Assembly: GCF_017591435.1 (NCBI RefSeq)
Contig: NC_059304.1
Span: forward strand, 22,547,175-22,611,174
From: Portunus trituberculatus
Taxonomy: Eukaryota; Arthropoda; Malacostraca; Decapoda; Portunidae
DNA: 64,000 bases
Direction: 5' to 3'
Position numbers and translations under genes: made by a program. This document shows, piece after piece, positions 1-11,400 of this stretch. Positions within the stretch are counted from its first letter, which is position 1, and every line of letters begins with the position of its first letter. Below the pieces are notes generated by a model. That model was not told the DNA's origin and did not search any database. It saw only the letters and a list, made by a program, of their open reading frames with translations.

Positions 1-90
1 GTAGATATGGAGATGGGGCCACACGAGCATAAAGCCCAGGCCCTGTAAAACTACAACTAGGTAAATATACACACACACACACACACACCG
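1..90 (+). mobile_element. 3' tail of a LINE-A copy (upstream part outside window)
   Basis: The sequence matches the 3' end of the LINE-A copies that end at 3,090 and 5,144: a GTAGATATGGAGA...GGGGCCACACGAG block, then CCAGGCCCTGTAAAA, then ACAACTAGGTAAATA running into (AC)n. Only the 3' untranslated tail is inside the window. Its position just before the next LINE-A copy makes this the first unit of a head-to-tail series. Confidence 0.8.
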
Positions 91-421
91 CTCCATGGAG
101 AGTGGACGTGCCTCCTGCTCAGAGTGGCATCTAACTAACACTCCACACGCTAATAATGTGCTTGGAGTGAGAACCGTCATTGGTACTAAAGGGCGACCAG
201 AGCGAATGAACAAGTTTACAGAGTGAAAGTAGCCTGGTGGTGTGTACATAAGAGTGATCGGAGGTGTGGGAACCTATGCACTCCAAACGACAGAGCGGGA
301 ACCACACAAAGGCCAGCCATAACAGCTGCCAACGCATCCCACCACACACACGTAGCTACCAGGCTTGGCCCCCAGTGCACACCACCACACACCCACATGC
401 TCCTAGGAAGAATGAAATTAA
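91..421 (+). mobile_element. probable 5' untranslated region of LINE-A copy 1
   Basis: No convincing reading frame is present. A short stretch at about 324-349 (GCCAACGCATCCCACCACAC) recurs at 4,511-4,537, directly in front of another LINE-A copy. That supports this being the element's 5' leader rather than host DNA. The exact 5' end cannot be fixed from one copy. Confidence 0.5.
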
Positions 422-3032
422 ATGTATAGACCAGTAAGAAATAAGTTACCAAATTCAAAATGTGCCGATGAGGCCCAGGGAGCAAAACCGAAAGTGGCCA
501 GTCAAAACATGAGTCCATCTTCAACAGGAGCAACAATGCAAGGTAGACTGGTAATGTTGGAGAAGAGATTTGAGGAGTTGGTGAAGGAATTAAAAGGTCA
601 GAGGAGTGAGGAGGAGCAGGATAGAGAATTCTGCAAGGCTTTGAAGGAAAGAGTTAAGAGACTGGAGGAAAATGAAAAACGATTGGTGGATGAGAATGCA
701 CACTTGAGAGTGGAGGTTGAAAAATACAAGAGACGGTTGGAGGAGAAAATGGAGAGAGTAGTAAAGGAGAAAGATGACTTTAAGGAAATGATCAATGAGC
801 AGAATGAAAGGTTTGAAAGGGAACTGAAGAAAACACAATGGACTGAGTCGAGGGAAGCAGAGATGGTTGGATTACAAGAAATAATTAAAGATCAGTTGAA
901 GGAAGACAAAAAAGAAAGGTCCAAGGAACTGGTTAATGTTATGAAGAATAAGGAAACATTGATAAGAGAAATAGCAGAAAAGAAGAAGAGTGTGTTAATA
1001 TTTGGGAAGAAAGAACAAAATATAACATATAAGCCTAAGAGAATTAAGGAAGAATTAAAAATAGTAAGAGATCTGTTCAAAAATCTAAATGATGATGAAA
1101 AAAAAACCCCTACAAGAAGAAGTGGAAGAGATCCATAGACTGGGTCCGTATAAGGAGGGAGTAAAGAGACCGATTAAAATAGTACTGAAGTCACAACAAT
1201 CTGCGGAGGACATTTTATATAGAACATCAAAATTAAGAGAGGTAGAAGGTTGTAAAGAGGTGTACGTAAGAAAATATAGAAATGAGGAAGAGAGAAGATA
1301 TAAGGAATTGTTGGAAGAGGCAAGAAAAAAAAATGATGAACGGTCTGAAGAGGAAAAAGAAAAGTTTTTTTGGAGAGTTATAGGAGAGAGAGTCAGAAAA
1401 TGGTATGTGGAAAGAAGGAATGCGGAGGAACCCCTAAAAGGATGCACATGTGCACATGGATGACATTAAGATACCTAAAAAGGAGTTATATAAAATGTTG
1501 GAGGAACTTAAAGATGATAAAGCGATGGGACCAGATGAAGTTTCAGACAAATTATTGAAGGAATGTAGAAAAGAATTGATAGATCCATTATATGATATTA
1601 TAAGGTGCTCATTAGAAACTAGGAAAGTACCAGTAGAGTGGAAAAGAGCTGAAGTTTTGTCCATTTATAAGGGAGGCAGTAAGGAAGAGCCTCTTAACTA
1701 TAGACCTGTGTCTTTAACAAGTGTGGTCGGTAAGATTTGTGAGTGGGTGATAAAGAAATATTGGATACAGTTCCTGGAGGATCATAAGTTATTATCGGAT
1801 CATCAATTTGGCTTTGGGAAAGGGAGGTCATGTGTAACAAATCTACTGAGCTTTTATTCGAGTGGTTGACAAAATACAAGAGAGAGAGGGATGGATGGAC
1901 TGTATATTTGGATTTAAAAAAAGCTTTTGACAAGGTACCACACATGAGACTGCTATGGAAATTAGAGATTTATGGAGGACTGAAGGGAAAAGTGTTAAAG
2001 TGGATGGAAAACTACTTGAGATGGAGGGAGATGAGAACGGTAATAAGGGATGTAAAGTCGGACTGGTTGGTGGTGGAGAGTGGAGTCCCACAAGGTTCAG
2101 TGCTGGCACCAATACTTTTTCTTATCTATATTAATGATATGCCAGAGGGAGTAAACAGTTATATTAATTTGTTTGCAGATGATGCGAAGTTGTGTAGGTG
2201 TGTGAAGAGTGAAGAAGATTGTGAAATTTTACAGGCTGATCTGGATAGGATTTGGGAGTAGAACAAGAGGTGGGAGATGGAATTTAATCTGAGCAAAAGT
2301 CATGTGATGGAGATGGGGAAGAGTGGAAGACGGCCAAGAGGGTAATATAAGATGGGTGAAGGAGTAGTGTTGAAAAAGGTGGAAAAGGAAAAAGATTTGG
2401 GAGTGATAATACAAGACCATGGGCAGTTTGAGGCTCATATTGAAAAGATGTTTGGAGAAACATATAATCTGATTAGAAATATTGGATTAGCCTTTCATTA
2501 TATGGATAAAGATATGATGAAGAAATTAATTAGTACGGTAATTAAACCAAGATTGGAATATGCTGGGGTGGTTTGGTCCCCTTATAAAAAAAAACATATA
2601 TGGAAGTTGGAGAGATTGCAGAGAATGACAACAAAAATGGTTCCGGAATTGGCAGAAATGACCTATGAGGAGAGATTAAAAGAAATTAATTTGCTTACCT
2701 TGGAACAAAGAAGAGAAAGAGGAGATTTAATACAGGTTTATAAACTGTTGAACGGTCTGGATGAAGTGGATAATGAAGAAATAATGTTGAGAGAGGAAAA
2801 TTTAAATAGAACTACGAGATCGCATAGTAAAAAGAGCCAAGGGAATATGCTTGAAGGATGTGAAGAAATATAGTTTCCCACAAAGATGTGTGGAGGTGTG
2901 GAATAGTTTGAGTGAGGAGGTGGTGTCAGCGAGGAGTGTGCATAGTTTTAAAGGAAGGTTGGATGTGTGTAGATATGGAGACGGGGCCACACGAGTATGA
3001 TACCCAGGCCCTGTAAAATTACAACTAGGTGA

Positions 3033-3034
<2 letters not shown>
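422..3034 (+). pseudogene. LINE-A copy 1: ORF1 protein plus reverse transcriptase, degraded
   Basis: This is an APE-type non-LTR retrotransposon relic. The first frame (422-1138) encodes a long charged coiled coil (residues about 40-190) and then the start of an RRM-like ORF1 domain (SVLIFGKKE). It continues in another frame from 1089 (RLGPYKEGVKRPIKIVLKSQ), so a frameshift lies in the A-run near 1,097-1,106. RT motifs follow from 1,450: DDKAMGPDEVSDKLLKE, NYRPVSLTS, HQFGFGKGRSC, then after a frameshift near 1,865 YLDLKKAFDKVPH, SGVPQGSVLAPILF and the catalytic FADD box at about 2,172-2,183. In-frame stops interrupt the frame at 2,259 (TAG) and about 2,343 (TAA). The C-terminal thumb part runs to about 2,960. 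The apurinic endonuclease domain expected between ORF1 and RT is absent, so the copy carries an internal deletion near 1,440-1,465 as well as frameshifts. It cannot be autonomous. Clade (Jockey/CR1/R1-like) is not resolved by eye. Confidence 0.9.

Positions 3035-3090
<56 letters not shown>
2955..3090 (+). repeat. LINE-A 3' tail running into (AC)n
   Basis: The tail has the family end block CCAGGCCCTGTAAAATTACA, then ACTAGGTGAAT, then an uninterrupted (AC)n to 3,090 that abuts the SINE head without a spacer. Confidence 0.85.
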
Positions 3091-3092
<2 letters not shown>

Positions 3093-3388
3093 CCCGGTAC
3101 CTCAGTGGTTAGAGCGCTGGCTTCACAAGCCAGAGGACCGGGGTTCGATTCCCCGGCCGGGTGGAGATATTTGGGTGTGTCTCCTTTCACATGTAGCCCC
3201 TGTTCACTTAGCAGTGAGTAGGTACGGGATGTAAATCGAGGAGTTGTGACCTTGTTGTCCCGGTGTGTGGTGTGTGCCTGGTCTCAGGCCTATCCGAAGA
3301 TCGGAAATAATGAGCTCTGAGATCGTTCCGTAGGGTAATGTCTGGCTGTCTCGTTAGAGATTGAAGCAGATCAAACAGTGAATTACAC
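3091..3388 (+). mobile_element. tRNA-Val(CAC)-derived SINE, copy 1
   Basis: The head (3,091-3,163) folds as a tRNA. It has an A box (TACCTCAGTGG), an anticodon arm CTGGC-TTCACAA-GCCAG with anticodon CAC (Val), a B box GGTTCGATTCC and complementary GGCCCGG/CCGGCCGGG ends. A roughly 230-nt body follows, including GAGCTCTGAGATCG, and the element ends GTGAATTACAC. The long body shared by five copies in the window shows this is a SINE and not a free tRNA gene. It is inserted directly after a LINE-A (AC)n tail, and its last bases resemble the LINE-A end. Confidence 0.88.
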
Positions 3389-4157
3389 ATTAGAGGAATA
3401 CAGGGAAATATCTTAAATTGGATGATGGACTACTTGACAAGGAAATGAGGATAGGAATAAGAGACACCCCATCAAGTTGGAGCACAGTTACTAGTGGCAT
3501 ACCATAGGATTCAGTGCTGGCACCAGATTATGTTCCAAGTATATATTAATGATATACAAGAGGATTTGAGTAGTTAGATGAATTTGTTTACAGATGATGT
3601 GAAACTTTTGAGAATAATAAGGAACAACGAGGACTGTATGAAATTGCAAAAAGATATTGACAAGATCTGGGAATGGAGCCAAAAGTGAAAATTAGAATTT
3701 AATACCAAGAAATGTTATGTTATGGAAATGGGTAAAAGTAATAGAAGATCTACATGGGAACACAAAAATGGGAGAAGAGTTTATAATGAAAAGGAAAGAA
3801 GAGAAAGACTTTGGAGTGATTATACAAGACACTCTGACTCCAGAAAGACACATAAATGGGGTATTTGTTTCAACATACAAAACACTAACAAATATCAGGG
3901 TGGCATTCAATTCCATGGATAAGAGTATGATGAAAAGATGATAACCACCATGATAACACCTAAACTAGAATATGCAGCAGTGGTGTGGTCACCATACAAG
4001 CAGAAGGACATCAGGAAACTAGAATCCAAAGGACTGCTATAAAAATGGTACCAGAAATGGAAGATCTTGATGAAAAAAAGACTGAAGGTAATGGAACTAT
4101 CAACTTTGAAGGATAGAAATTTTAAGAGGAGATCTAATAATGATGTATAAGTTAGTA

Positions 4158-4251
<94 letters not shown>

Positions 4252-4510
4252 AAAAGTTAGATAGACAAGACCTGGTATCACTGATGGATGATGGAGATAG
4301 ATGGACAAGAGGACACTCCAAGAAGATCATGAAAAGTCAGTGTTTAGTTTTCCTCATAGGACATCTGGAACTGATTGAGTGAAGAGATTGTAGCAGCAGA
4401 AGGTGTGCACAAATTTAAGGAAAAGTTGAATAAAAGTAGATATGGAAACAGGTCACTATGAGCCTTGCTTGAACCCTGTAATACAAACTAGGTAAACACA
4501 CACACACAGC

Positions 4511-4512
<2 letters not shown>
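3389..4512 (+). pseudogene. LINE-A copy 2: old 5'-truncated RT relic
   Basis: A diverged RT segment starts in the palm region. Recognisable pieces are SGIP(Q)-like at about 3,491-3,530, a decayed FADD-like box (LFTDDVKLL) near 3,585-3,610, MEMGKSNRRS near 3,722, KDFGVIIQDTLTPERHINGVF near 3,810 and YAAVVWSPYKQKDIRKLES near 3,970. It contains many stops and frameshifts and a (TA)n array at 4,161-4,249. It ends with a diverged family tail (about 4,437-4,498: TAGATATGGAAAC..., ACAAACTAGGTAAACACAC). It is clearly older than copies 1 and 3. Confidence 0.8.
4161..4249. repeat. (TA)n microsatellite inside LINE-A copy 2
   Basis: A pure TA dinucleotide run of about 89 bp. Confidence 0.95.
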
Positions 4513-5430
<918 letters not shown>

Positions 5431-5473
5431 ACACACACACACACACAGAATGTAGCTAATCTTTTCTCTACAG

Positions 5474-5990
5474 AATTGGTGAAGCGTGTTGAAGCCCATG
5501 ACCGGAAGCTTGAGGAAGAGGTGACAGTGATGCTGGATGACACAGAGAAGCAACTCACTAAAGGCTTCCAACACTTGGCCAAGTTTAACCAGCACATGTC
5601 AGACTGGTATGACTCTGCTTCAAGTTCCATGACTCATTGTACACTAAATTCCTACATTCCTAGTGCTCTGCCAGATATATGGGAGATAGCAATTTGTATA
5701 TGCAGATTTTTCAATGTGGAAAGTACAATTAAAGTTAGCATGAATACATATCTTATAGGATACAGCCAAACTGATGAAGTCACATTCAAACTTTATTATT
5801 TTTCAATATGGATACATTACATGTACTGCAAGGGAAGCATCACCAGGTTTACAAGGGAGAAGCTATTAAGTGTTTTGAGGTCTAGGTAACTTTCATGACT
5901 TTGTACTGATAGCTGCATTATCTTGAATAACCAACATTGATTTCTTCCAGGTGGGAGCAGCCAGCAAAAAACATTCAATTAAAATCATAA
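5474..5990 (+). CDS. 3' terminal exons of an unidentified coiled-coil gene (partial)
   Basis: Two exons are inferred. Exon a (5,474-5,606) follows an acceptor AATCTTTTCTCTACAG and encodes LVKRVEAHDRKLEEEVTVML..., a charged helix, ending ...FNQHMSD before a donor TG|GTATGA. Exon b (5,951-5,990) follows TTGATTTCTTCCAG. The split codon TG+G gives Trp, and the protein then ends WEQPAKNIQLKS and a TAA stop. The phases fit and the C-terminus becomes SDWWEQPAKNIQLKS. I do not recognise the family with confidence. A WWEQPA-type ending reminds me of HAUS augmin-complex subunits (HAUS5), but that is memory only. The rest of the gene lies left of the window; the 5' exons would have to be separated from these by the LINE/SINE block. 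Confidence 0.5.
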
Positions 5991-6089
5991 CACCTCTGCT
6001 GCTGTTCTTGCTGGATAAGTGGCAGATTTGGTGCACAGGATATCCCATCCAGCCTAGTGAAGCTTGGTGCTCTGTCCTGTGATTTGAGG

Positions 6090-6187
<98 letters not shown>

Positions 6188-6648
6188 GCTTGATGTCAGT
6201 TTTGCTTTAAGGTTAGCTTGATATATAAATATGAAATACCACTTTAGAAATACCTTGTATTGTATAAATGTGAGTGAAAATTGAATGTTTTCATGAATTT
6301 TGGTGTTTGTTAAATTTCCTTATATTTTTATTTTGTTATTATGGCAGTTGTAAATATCACCAGTGCTGGAAGAAGAGTGCTTTCTTAAAGTGATGTTTGC
6401 TATTACTTTATATGAAGGAAATTTTTTTCACAAACTATAGTATCAAGAGGTGCCTTATGTCAGTCATCTGAACAAAACTACTTTTATATCTCATGTATGT
6501 ATTAAAGTTTAATAATACTGTTTTATTTCGTTTCTGGTGCTTTTTGTATGTTACAGCTTTGAGGAACAATCTTTTTTGGCTTGAAGCCTGGAACATTTTC
6601 AATTAGATTGTTACATCAGTCATGTTGTAACTGGGAATCAGACGCTGC
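5991..6648. other. shared 3' region of two convergent genes
   Basis: The stretch holds a (TG)n array at 6,092-6,182, then AT-rich sequence with poly(A) signals in both directions: ATTAAA on the plus strand at 6,501-6,506 and AATAAA on the minus strand at 6,527-6,522. No coding sequence is seen. The two 3' UTRs probably overlap by a few tens of bases. Confidence 0.5.
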
Positions 6649-7791
6649 TTAATCTTGATAGTGTTTCAAGCAGTTTATGTCATATGTCTTGCGAAGAAAA
6701 CCACAGAGTGCCTCCTGTATGCCATCCACTTGATGCGGTGGGCAGTAGTCGTCCTCACTGGAACGTGCTACAGTCACCAGTGTGGGCTCAGGAAGACGAG
6801 TGACTAATGAACTAAATGTTTCCATGAGGGAGTCGATTTCCTCCTTGGAAGACACATGGTGTGGCAGCTGATGGATGTCGTCATCAATGGTGCATCCAGC
6901 ATCGTGCACTAGCTCCCAGTCCACTCCACATTCCCCATCCTCTCCATGCTCCTCCTTCAGTAGGTCCAGGATTAAGGCACTGAGGTACTCCCTCTGCTTG
7001 GAGTCCTGCATGGGCTGACTGACACTGTTGATCTCTGCTGCTATCTTTGTGGGCTCCTTAAGCTTCTGGAGGTGGGAAAATATATTGCGTAGAGTCTCAA
7101 TCTGAGCACTTCTTCTCTTGACATGTTCCTCGACCAGCTCTGTCTCTTCTGTCTGGGTGTACTCAAAGCGATAGAGTGTCTTGAGCCTTTCATACATGTC
7201 TGCCTTGCTGTGCATAGAAACAAAAGGGTTCCTGGTGGAGAAGTAGTCCAGGTCCACATCTAAGACATAGTGGTTTTCATGAGAGTTGATAAGCCGCATC
7301 AAATCTTGTTCCACGGCCTCATTCATTTTAATGCCCAATGTGTGGACATGTAGATTAACCTTTTTGGTGCTGCTTAGTTCCTCTGGTTTACAGTACAGCA
7401 TTTCCCCGACAAAATAAAGGGCTGGACATGAGACCCTAATGCAATCTGTGCCTTTCTGCTTCCCAATAAGGAAGTTGTAGTGACCATCCTCTATCTGATT
7501 GGACCAGGGTGGCTTCATCCAGATGATGGTGGATATCTGACCAGTAAAGGCAGCTACAAGTATCCAGTTTTCAATGCTCAGTTTCTCTAGCATGTTAGGA
7601 ACATCAAAGACTTCTGAAGCTTTTAGATCTGCGGGAATCAGAAGGTCTGGATGGGAATCAAAATGTAGAAGGAGATTGTTTGAGAAGGGAAGGTGTTTTG
7701 ATCCAACAGCACGGAGGATAGGGTGGAGAGCATCATTGTGTTCCTCCACTATGTGCACTGGTAGCTTTGGGTACTTCCTCAAGGCTGTCAT
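6649..7791 (-). CDS. UPF0489 family protein, C5orf22 homolog
   Basis: A 380-residue open frame. The conserved family features are RKYPKLPVHIVEEHNDALHP near the N-terminus, RAVGSKHLPFSNN, LLHFDSHPDLLIPADL (a metal-site-like HFDSHPDL motif at about residues 43-50), LSIENWI, WMKPPWSNQIEDGHYNFLIG and VLDVDLDYFSTRNPF (DVDLDYFS at about 180-187). The His/Asp motifs resemble the arginase/deacetylase fold; the biochemical function is unknown to me. I chose the Met at 7,791 because family members begin shortly before the R-Y/K-YPKLP motif and because TTTTGCATTTCAG at about 7,815-7,827 looks like a splice acceptor. The coding part is then one exon, with a 5' UTR exon or exons upstream on the minus strand. 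An AG-rich run (CTCTCT on the plus strand) lies immediately 5' of the start. The poly(A) signal is AATAAA at about 6,525. Vertebrate relatives are slightly longer (about 440 residues). Confidence 0.9.
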   Translation of the reverse strand: MTALRKYPKLPVHIVEEHNDALHPILRAVGSKHLPFSNNLLLHFDSHPDLLIPADLKASEVFDVPNMLEKLSIENWILVAAFTGQISTIIWMKPPWSNQIEDGHYNFLIGKQKGTDCIRVSCPALYFVGEMLYCKPEELSSTKKVNLHVHTLGIKMNEAVEQDLMRLINSHENHYVLDVDLDYFSTRNPFVSMHSKADMYERLKTLYRFEYTQTEETELVEEHVKRRSAQIETLRNIFSHLQKLKEPTKIAAEINSVSQPMQDSKQREYLSALILDLLKEEHGEDGECGVDWELVHDAGCTIDDDIHQLPHHVSSKEEIDSLMETFSSLVTRLPEPTLVTVARSSEDDYCPPHQVDGIQEALCGFLRKTYDINCLKHYQD

Positions 7792-7833
7792 TGCTTCTCT
7801 CTCTCTCTCTGCCTTCTGAAATGCAAAATACAT

Positions 7834-7890
7834 GATATTACCATGCTGTCCATATCTGTTTTTGTATTTCCTGCTTTGACACCTATTTGT

Positions 7891-7925
<35 letters not shown>

Positions 7926-9310
7926 TACTATACTGTTACAAAGAAATTACATACTTCCCTCAAGAGAGCAAAATTCAGTGTAAAAAGAAGAGACAGTAAC
8001 ACTTATCAGTTGTTATGTAGTCTCTCTGAATGTACAGCACAGAAATATTAAGCAACAGTCATTTAGAAAGATGAATGACATTGGTTCCTGTGACATTCAC
8101 TAATACGTCTGGCAGGTCTCTTATTGGGTGGCATTGAGAGAGTGGCGAGCAATGGAGTGGTGTTTTGTTGGTCCTGAGTGAGCCCAGTGCCATGGTTAGG
8201 GTTTGGGAGGGCAGTAGAGAGGTCTGGAGTAAGGGGACTGGTGGTGGGTGGAGGATGGGGAGGACTAGATATTTTTTACAGTAGTGGCCAGACTTTTGCT
8301 TTCTGGAAATCATTAAGGTGTTGCTTTTGTGGATCTTGGAGGGGAGATGAATGTTGGGGTTTTTAAATGCCATGGATTTCTTTACATTTAGTCAGCTATT
8401 GACGGTGGTGGTGGTCTGCTGATTTTTTGTTTTTCATAAGTATACGTAAATGTACATGATACTAATTCATATAATGGTTAGAATGGGAATAGATGCAATA
8501 TATATGTGAGATATACATGGTATATTAGATATTAGGGGATTTAATTAGGGCTGTTTTGGTACATGTAAGTTTGTTATTTGCATTTTTGTAAGGGAATAGA
8601 TAGATTGATAAATAGATAGCAAGGAATTGATAGATAAATGGTCAGATATATAGATAAACAGATAGATAGATGGATAGGTAGGCAGATAGATAAATAGACA
8701 TTCGTAGATAAATAGTTTGTTTGACAGGTAAAAAAGATAGATATGTATATAAAAAAAAACTATATTCCTCTTTATTATTAAAAAATGCACACAAGAGCAG
8801 AAGCAATAAAAAAGGAAAAAGAAATTAATATCACAGTTTACCTTACAAATATTTCGTTTTCTTTTTTCCTCGCGGGATATGCAAACACTCGCTGTAAAAC
8901 TAGAAAGAATTTGACATTTTCTGCTTTAACAAATAACTATAGCTGGAAGAAAGATGTTGTAATAACCAACAAATCAATATATGAAATTTGTATAGGTAAT
9001 GGTATAGTTTCTCATTAAAAACATATACTAAGTGTGTTGGGGCAGTCTTTTAGGTGTGTGGAGGGGTTCTCGGGGTGTTATTATTAAGAACGGTATACTG
9101 TATCAAAACGTTTACCACCAATGATAGAAAATTCTGATGTAGAGGATGAAAACGAAAAACGGCGAGAAGTATTGGAGGACGGAGGAACAGCTGAGAGTGA
9201 GGACTGACGACCAATGACAGGCAAACCCAAACAACCTTCCCGCACTGGCAAGTATTTAGAACTGTTCACCCATTGGATCTCCCTGCCTCCTGGGAACATG
9301 TGTGAGGAAC
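7834..9310. other. intergenic or intronic DNA with simple repeats
   Basis: A (GA)n run lies at about 7,894-7,922 and a degenerate (GATA)n block at about 8,595-8,730 (GATAGATAGATGGATAGG). The rest is AT-rich and shows no coding pattern. It probably includes the 5' UTR exon(s) and intron of the UPF0489 gene on the minus strand, but I could not place them. Confidence 0.5.
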
Positions 9311-9439
9311 GCTGCTGTGAGCGAGGACGTAGTGAGTGACTGCTGGCTTACCTGGTGGAGGCTGCAGGAGGCGGAGGGCGAGGCAAGCAGCTGAGGGTAC
9401 CAGTGACTGAGGGCGAAGTAGAGGCCGCGGTTATCTGAG
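9105..9439. promoter_or_regulatory. CCAAT-rich, possibly bidirectional promoter region
   Basis: Three CCAAT/ATTGG motifs (about 9,116, 9,212 and 9,270) lie within 160 bp of GC-richer DNA, just upstream of a putative first exon at 9,440 on the plus strand. The UPF0489 gene would start on the opposite side. This is an inference from motif clustering; no TATA box was seen. Confidence 0.35.
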
Positions 9440-11053
9440 ATGTCTCGTTCAAACAGTGGCGCAGTGTGTGGTATGTGCTATATATTCACCTCCTTACTTA
9501 AATTAGTTTTCCTACCTTTATTTCGGCACTGTCCCCGAGAAACCGTCCCGTGCACTCGCCTCGATTCCCGGCTCCCACTTCGCAGCTCCTCCACCCAGCT
9601 GATTTGACGTCACATAGCTGCGATAGGGGAGCCGGTAATCGATGCGAGCGCGCGGGACGGTTTCTCGGGGACAGTGCCTTTATTTCTAGCAAAAAGTGAC
9701 GTGGCAGCCTTTTTTCATGTCATCCTTTTTTTCCACGACAGCTGTCATTGGCCAAAAGTGACTGACGTGTAACGTATGCTTGCTTTCGTCCTCTTCACCT
9801 CCATACCTGGCTCCCCGCCCCTCTGCCTCATCCACATGCTTCTCATGCCTCCTTTATCCCCTTGCAGGAAGGAGCATACAAGGTTCATTGTATGGTTTGT
9901 GTTTTTATTCGTTTTTTTTTTTTTTTTTTTGCTTATTTTTGTTTTTATTTTTTATGTTTTCTATATTTTCATGTGTTCTCTATTTGTCTTTATGAGTTCT
10001 TTTGTTTTCCTGTGTTACTCTGTCTTTGTTATATTTTGTTGTGTGTTTTCTTTGTTTTTGTATATACTTTTTATTTTTCTAAACATTTCTCTGCTTTAGT
10101 ATGACTTTTTCAATGACTTTTCAGTGTTTCTCTGTATCTCTCTTCTGGCCTATCCCTTTGATTCCCCTGTCCCTCCCCCATGATTCCAGTAACTCACCTA
10201 ACCCATCTGTGGTCTGCCCTCCCGTCCCTCACACCAGTAGCTGTGGTGAGTAGTGGCAAGGCACAGAGGTGGTACAGTGTCACAGGTAATGAAGTTGCAA
10301 CCAAGACCATCCAGGGACAAAGGACCAGATTAATAGGGTTGCTGAGGCTTAATGAATATATTTAAATTATTCCCAACAACAACACAGTGCCCATGGCACC
10401 CTCACACAATATTCACACTCCGTTAACTTAACCCCCGTTACTTACAACCCAGTAATGGTACTGTGTCTACTGGCTGGGCCGAGATGGCTTCTACCAGGCA
10501 GTCACACACAATGGAACACTCATCCTACACACATGGCCTAACTAACAGCTAACTGTAACCATGTTACACTTTGGGGTCCTCCTATGTTCACTTTCCATTC
10601 CACGTGGAACCCTCTATTAAGAGGGCTGAACACTGGGTAGGTAGACTGTCTCATAGGATATGAAACTGGCAGGAGATTCTTGGCCAATATGGCTAATCAT
10701 CACTTGGTTCCCTTTGTTAAAAGTGAGGCAACAGTCCTGCCATCCTGCTCTGTGAAACTGACATGCATGCAGTTCAAATGTGAATCCTAGTGGGGTTAAA
10801 AAATGCCTCAAGGAGCATAAGGTTTGGATCATTACACACTAATTCCCTCTGCCTCATCTAACCCAGCTGCCCTTGTATGGTCCTCACACTAACTCCCCTT
10901 CCTGTCCCCAAATGTAACCCACCTCCCCTCCTTTCCACAGTGTGTGTCACCAGGTACCACTGCCAGAAGAGAGGTAGAAGGTGCAGTCAATGAGTTCACC
11001 AGGGATCAGGAATGTCACTGCTGCTGCCACATTCAGAAATGTTGGTAGCTACT

Positions 11054-11103
<50 letters not shown>

Positions 11104-11314
11104 TATATGGGTGTCTTTCTATCTATCTATAGTATCAGTTTACCTATCTATTTATTTATCTAGCTACCTTTCTAGTAGTCTATTTCACCTGGATCTGAAT
11201 GCCTATATTTTCTATTGCATATGTATATTACTACCATCACTACTATTACTACTACTGCTACAACTACTGCTACTGCTACTGCTTCTGCTACCAGCCCCTC
11301 CCCACTCCCACTAT

Positions 11315-11400
<86 letters not shown>

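Noticed and set aside
3091..3163. Functional tRNA-Val(CAC) gene
   Set aside because: The same head with the same downstream body occurs five times in the window, so it is a SINE promoter region and not a tRNA gene.
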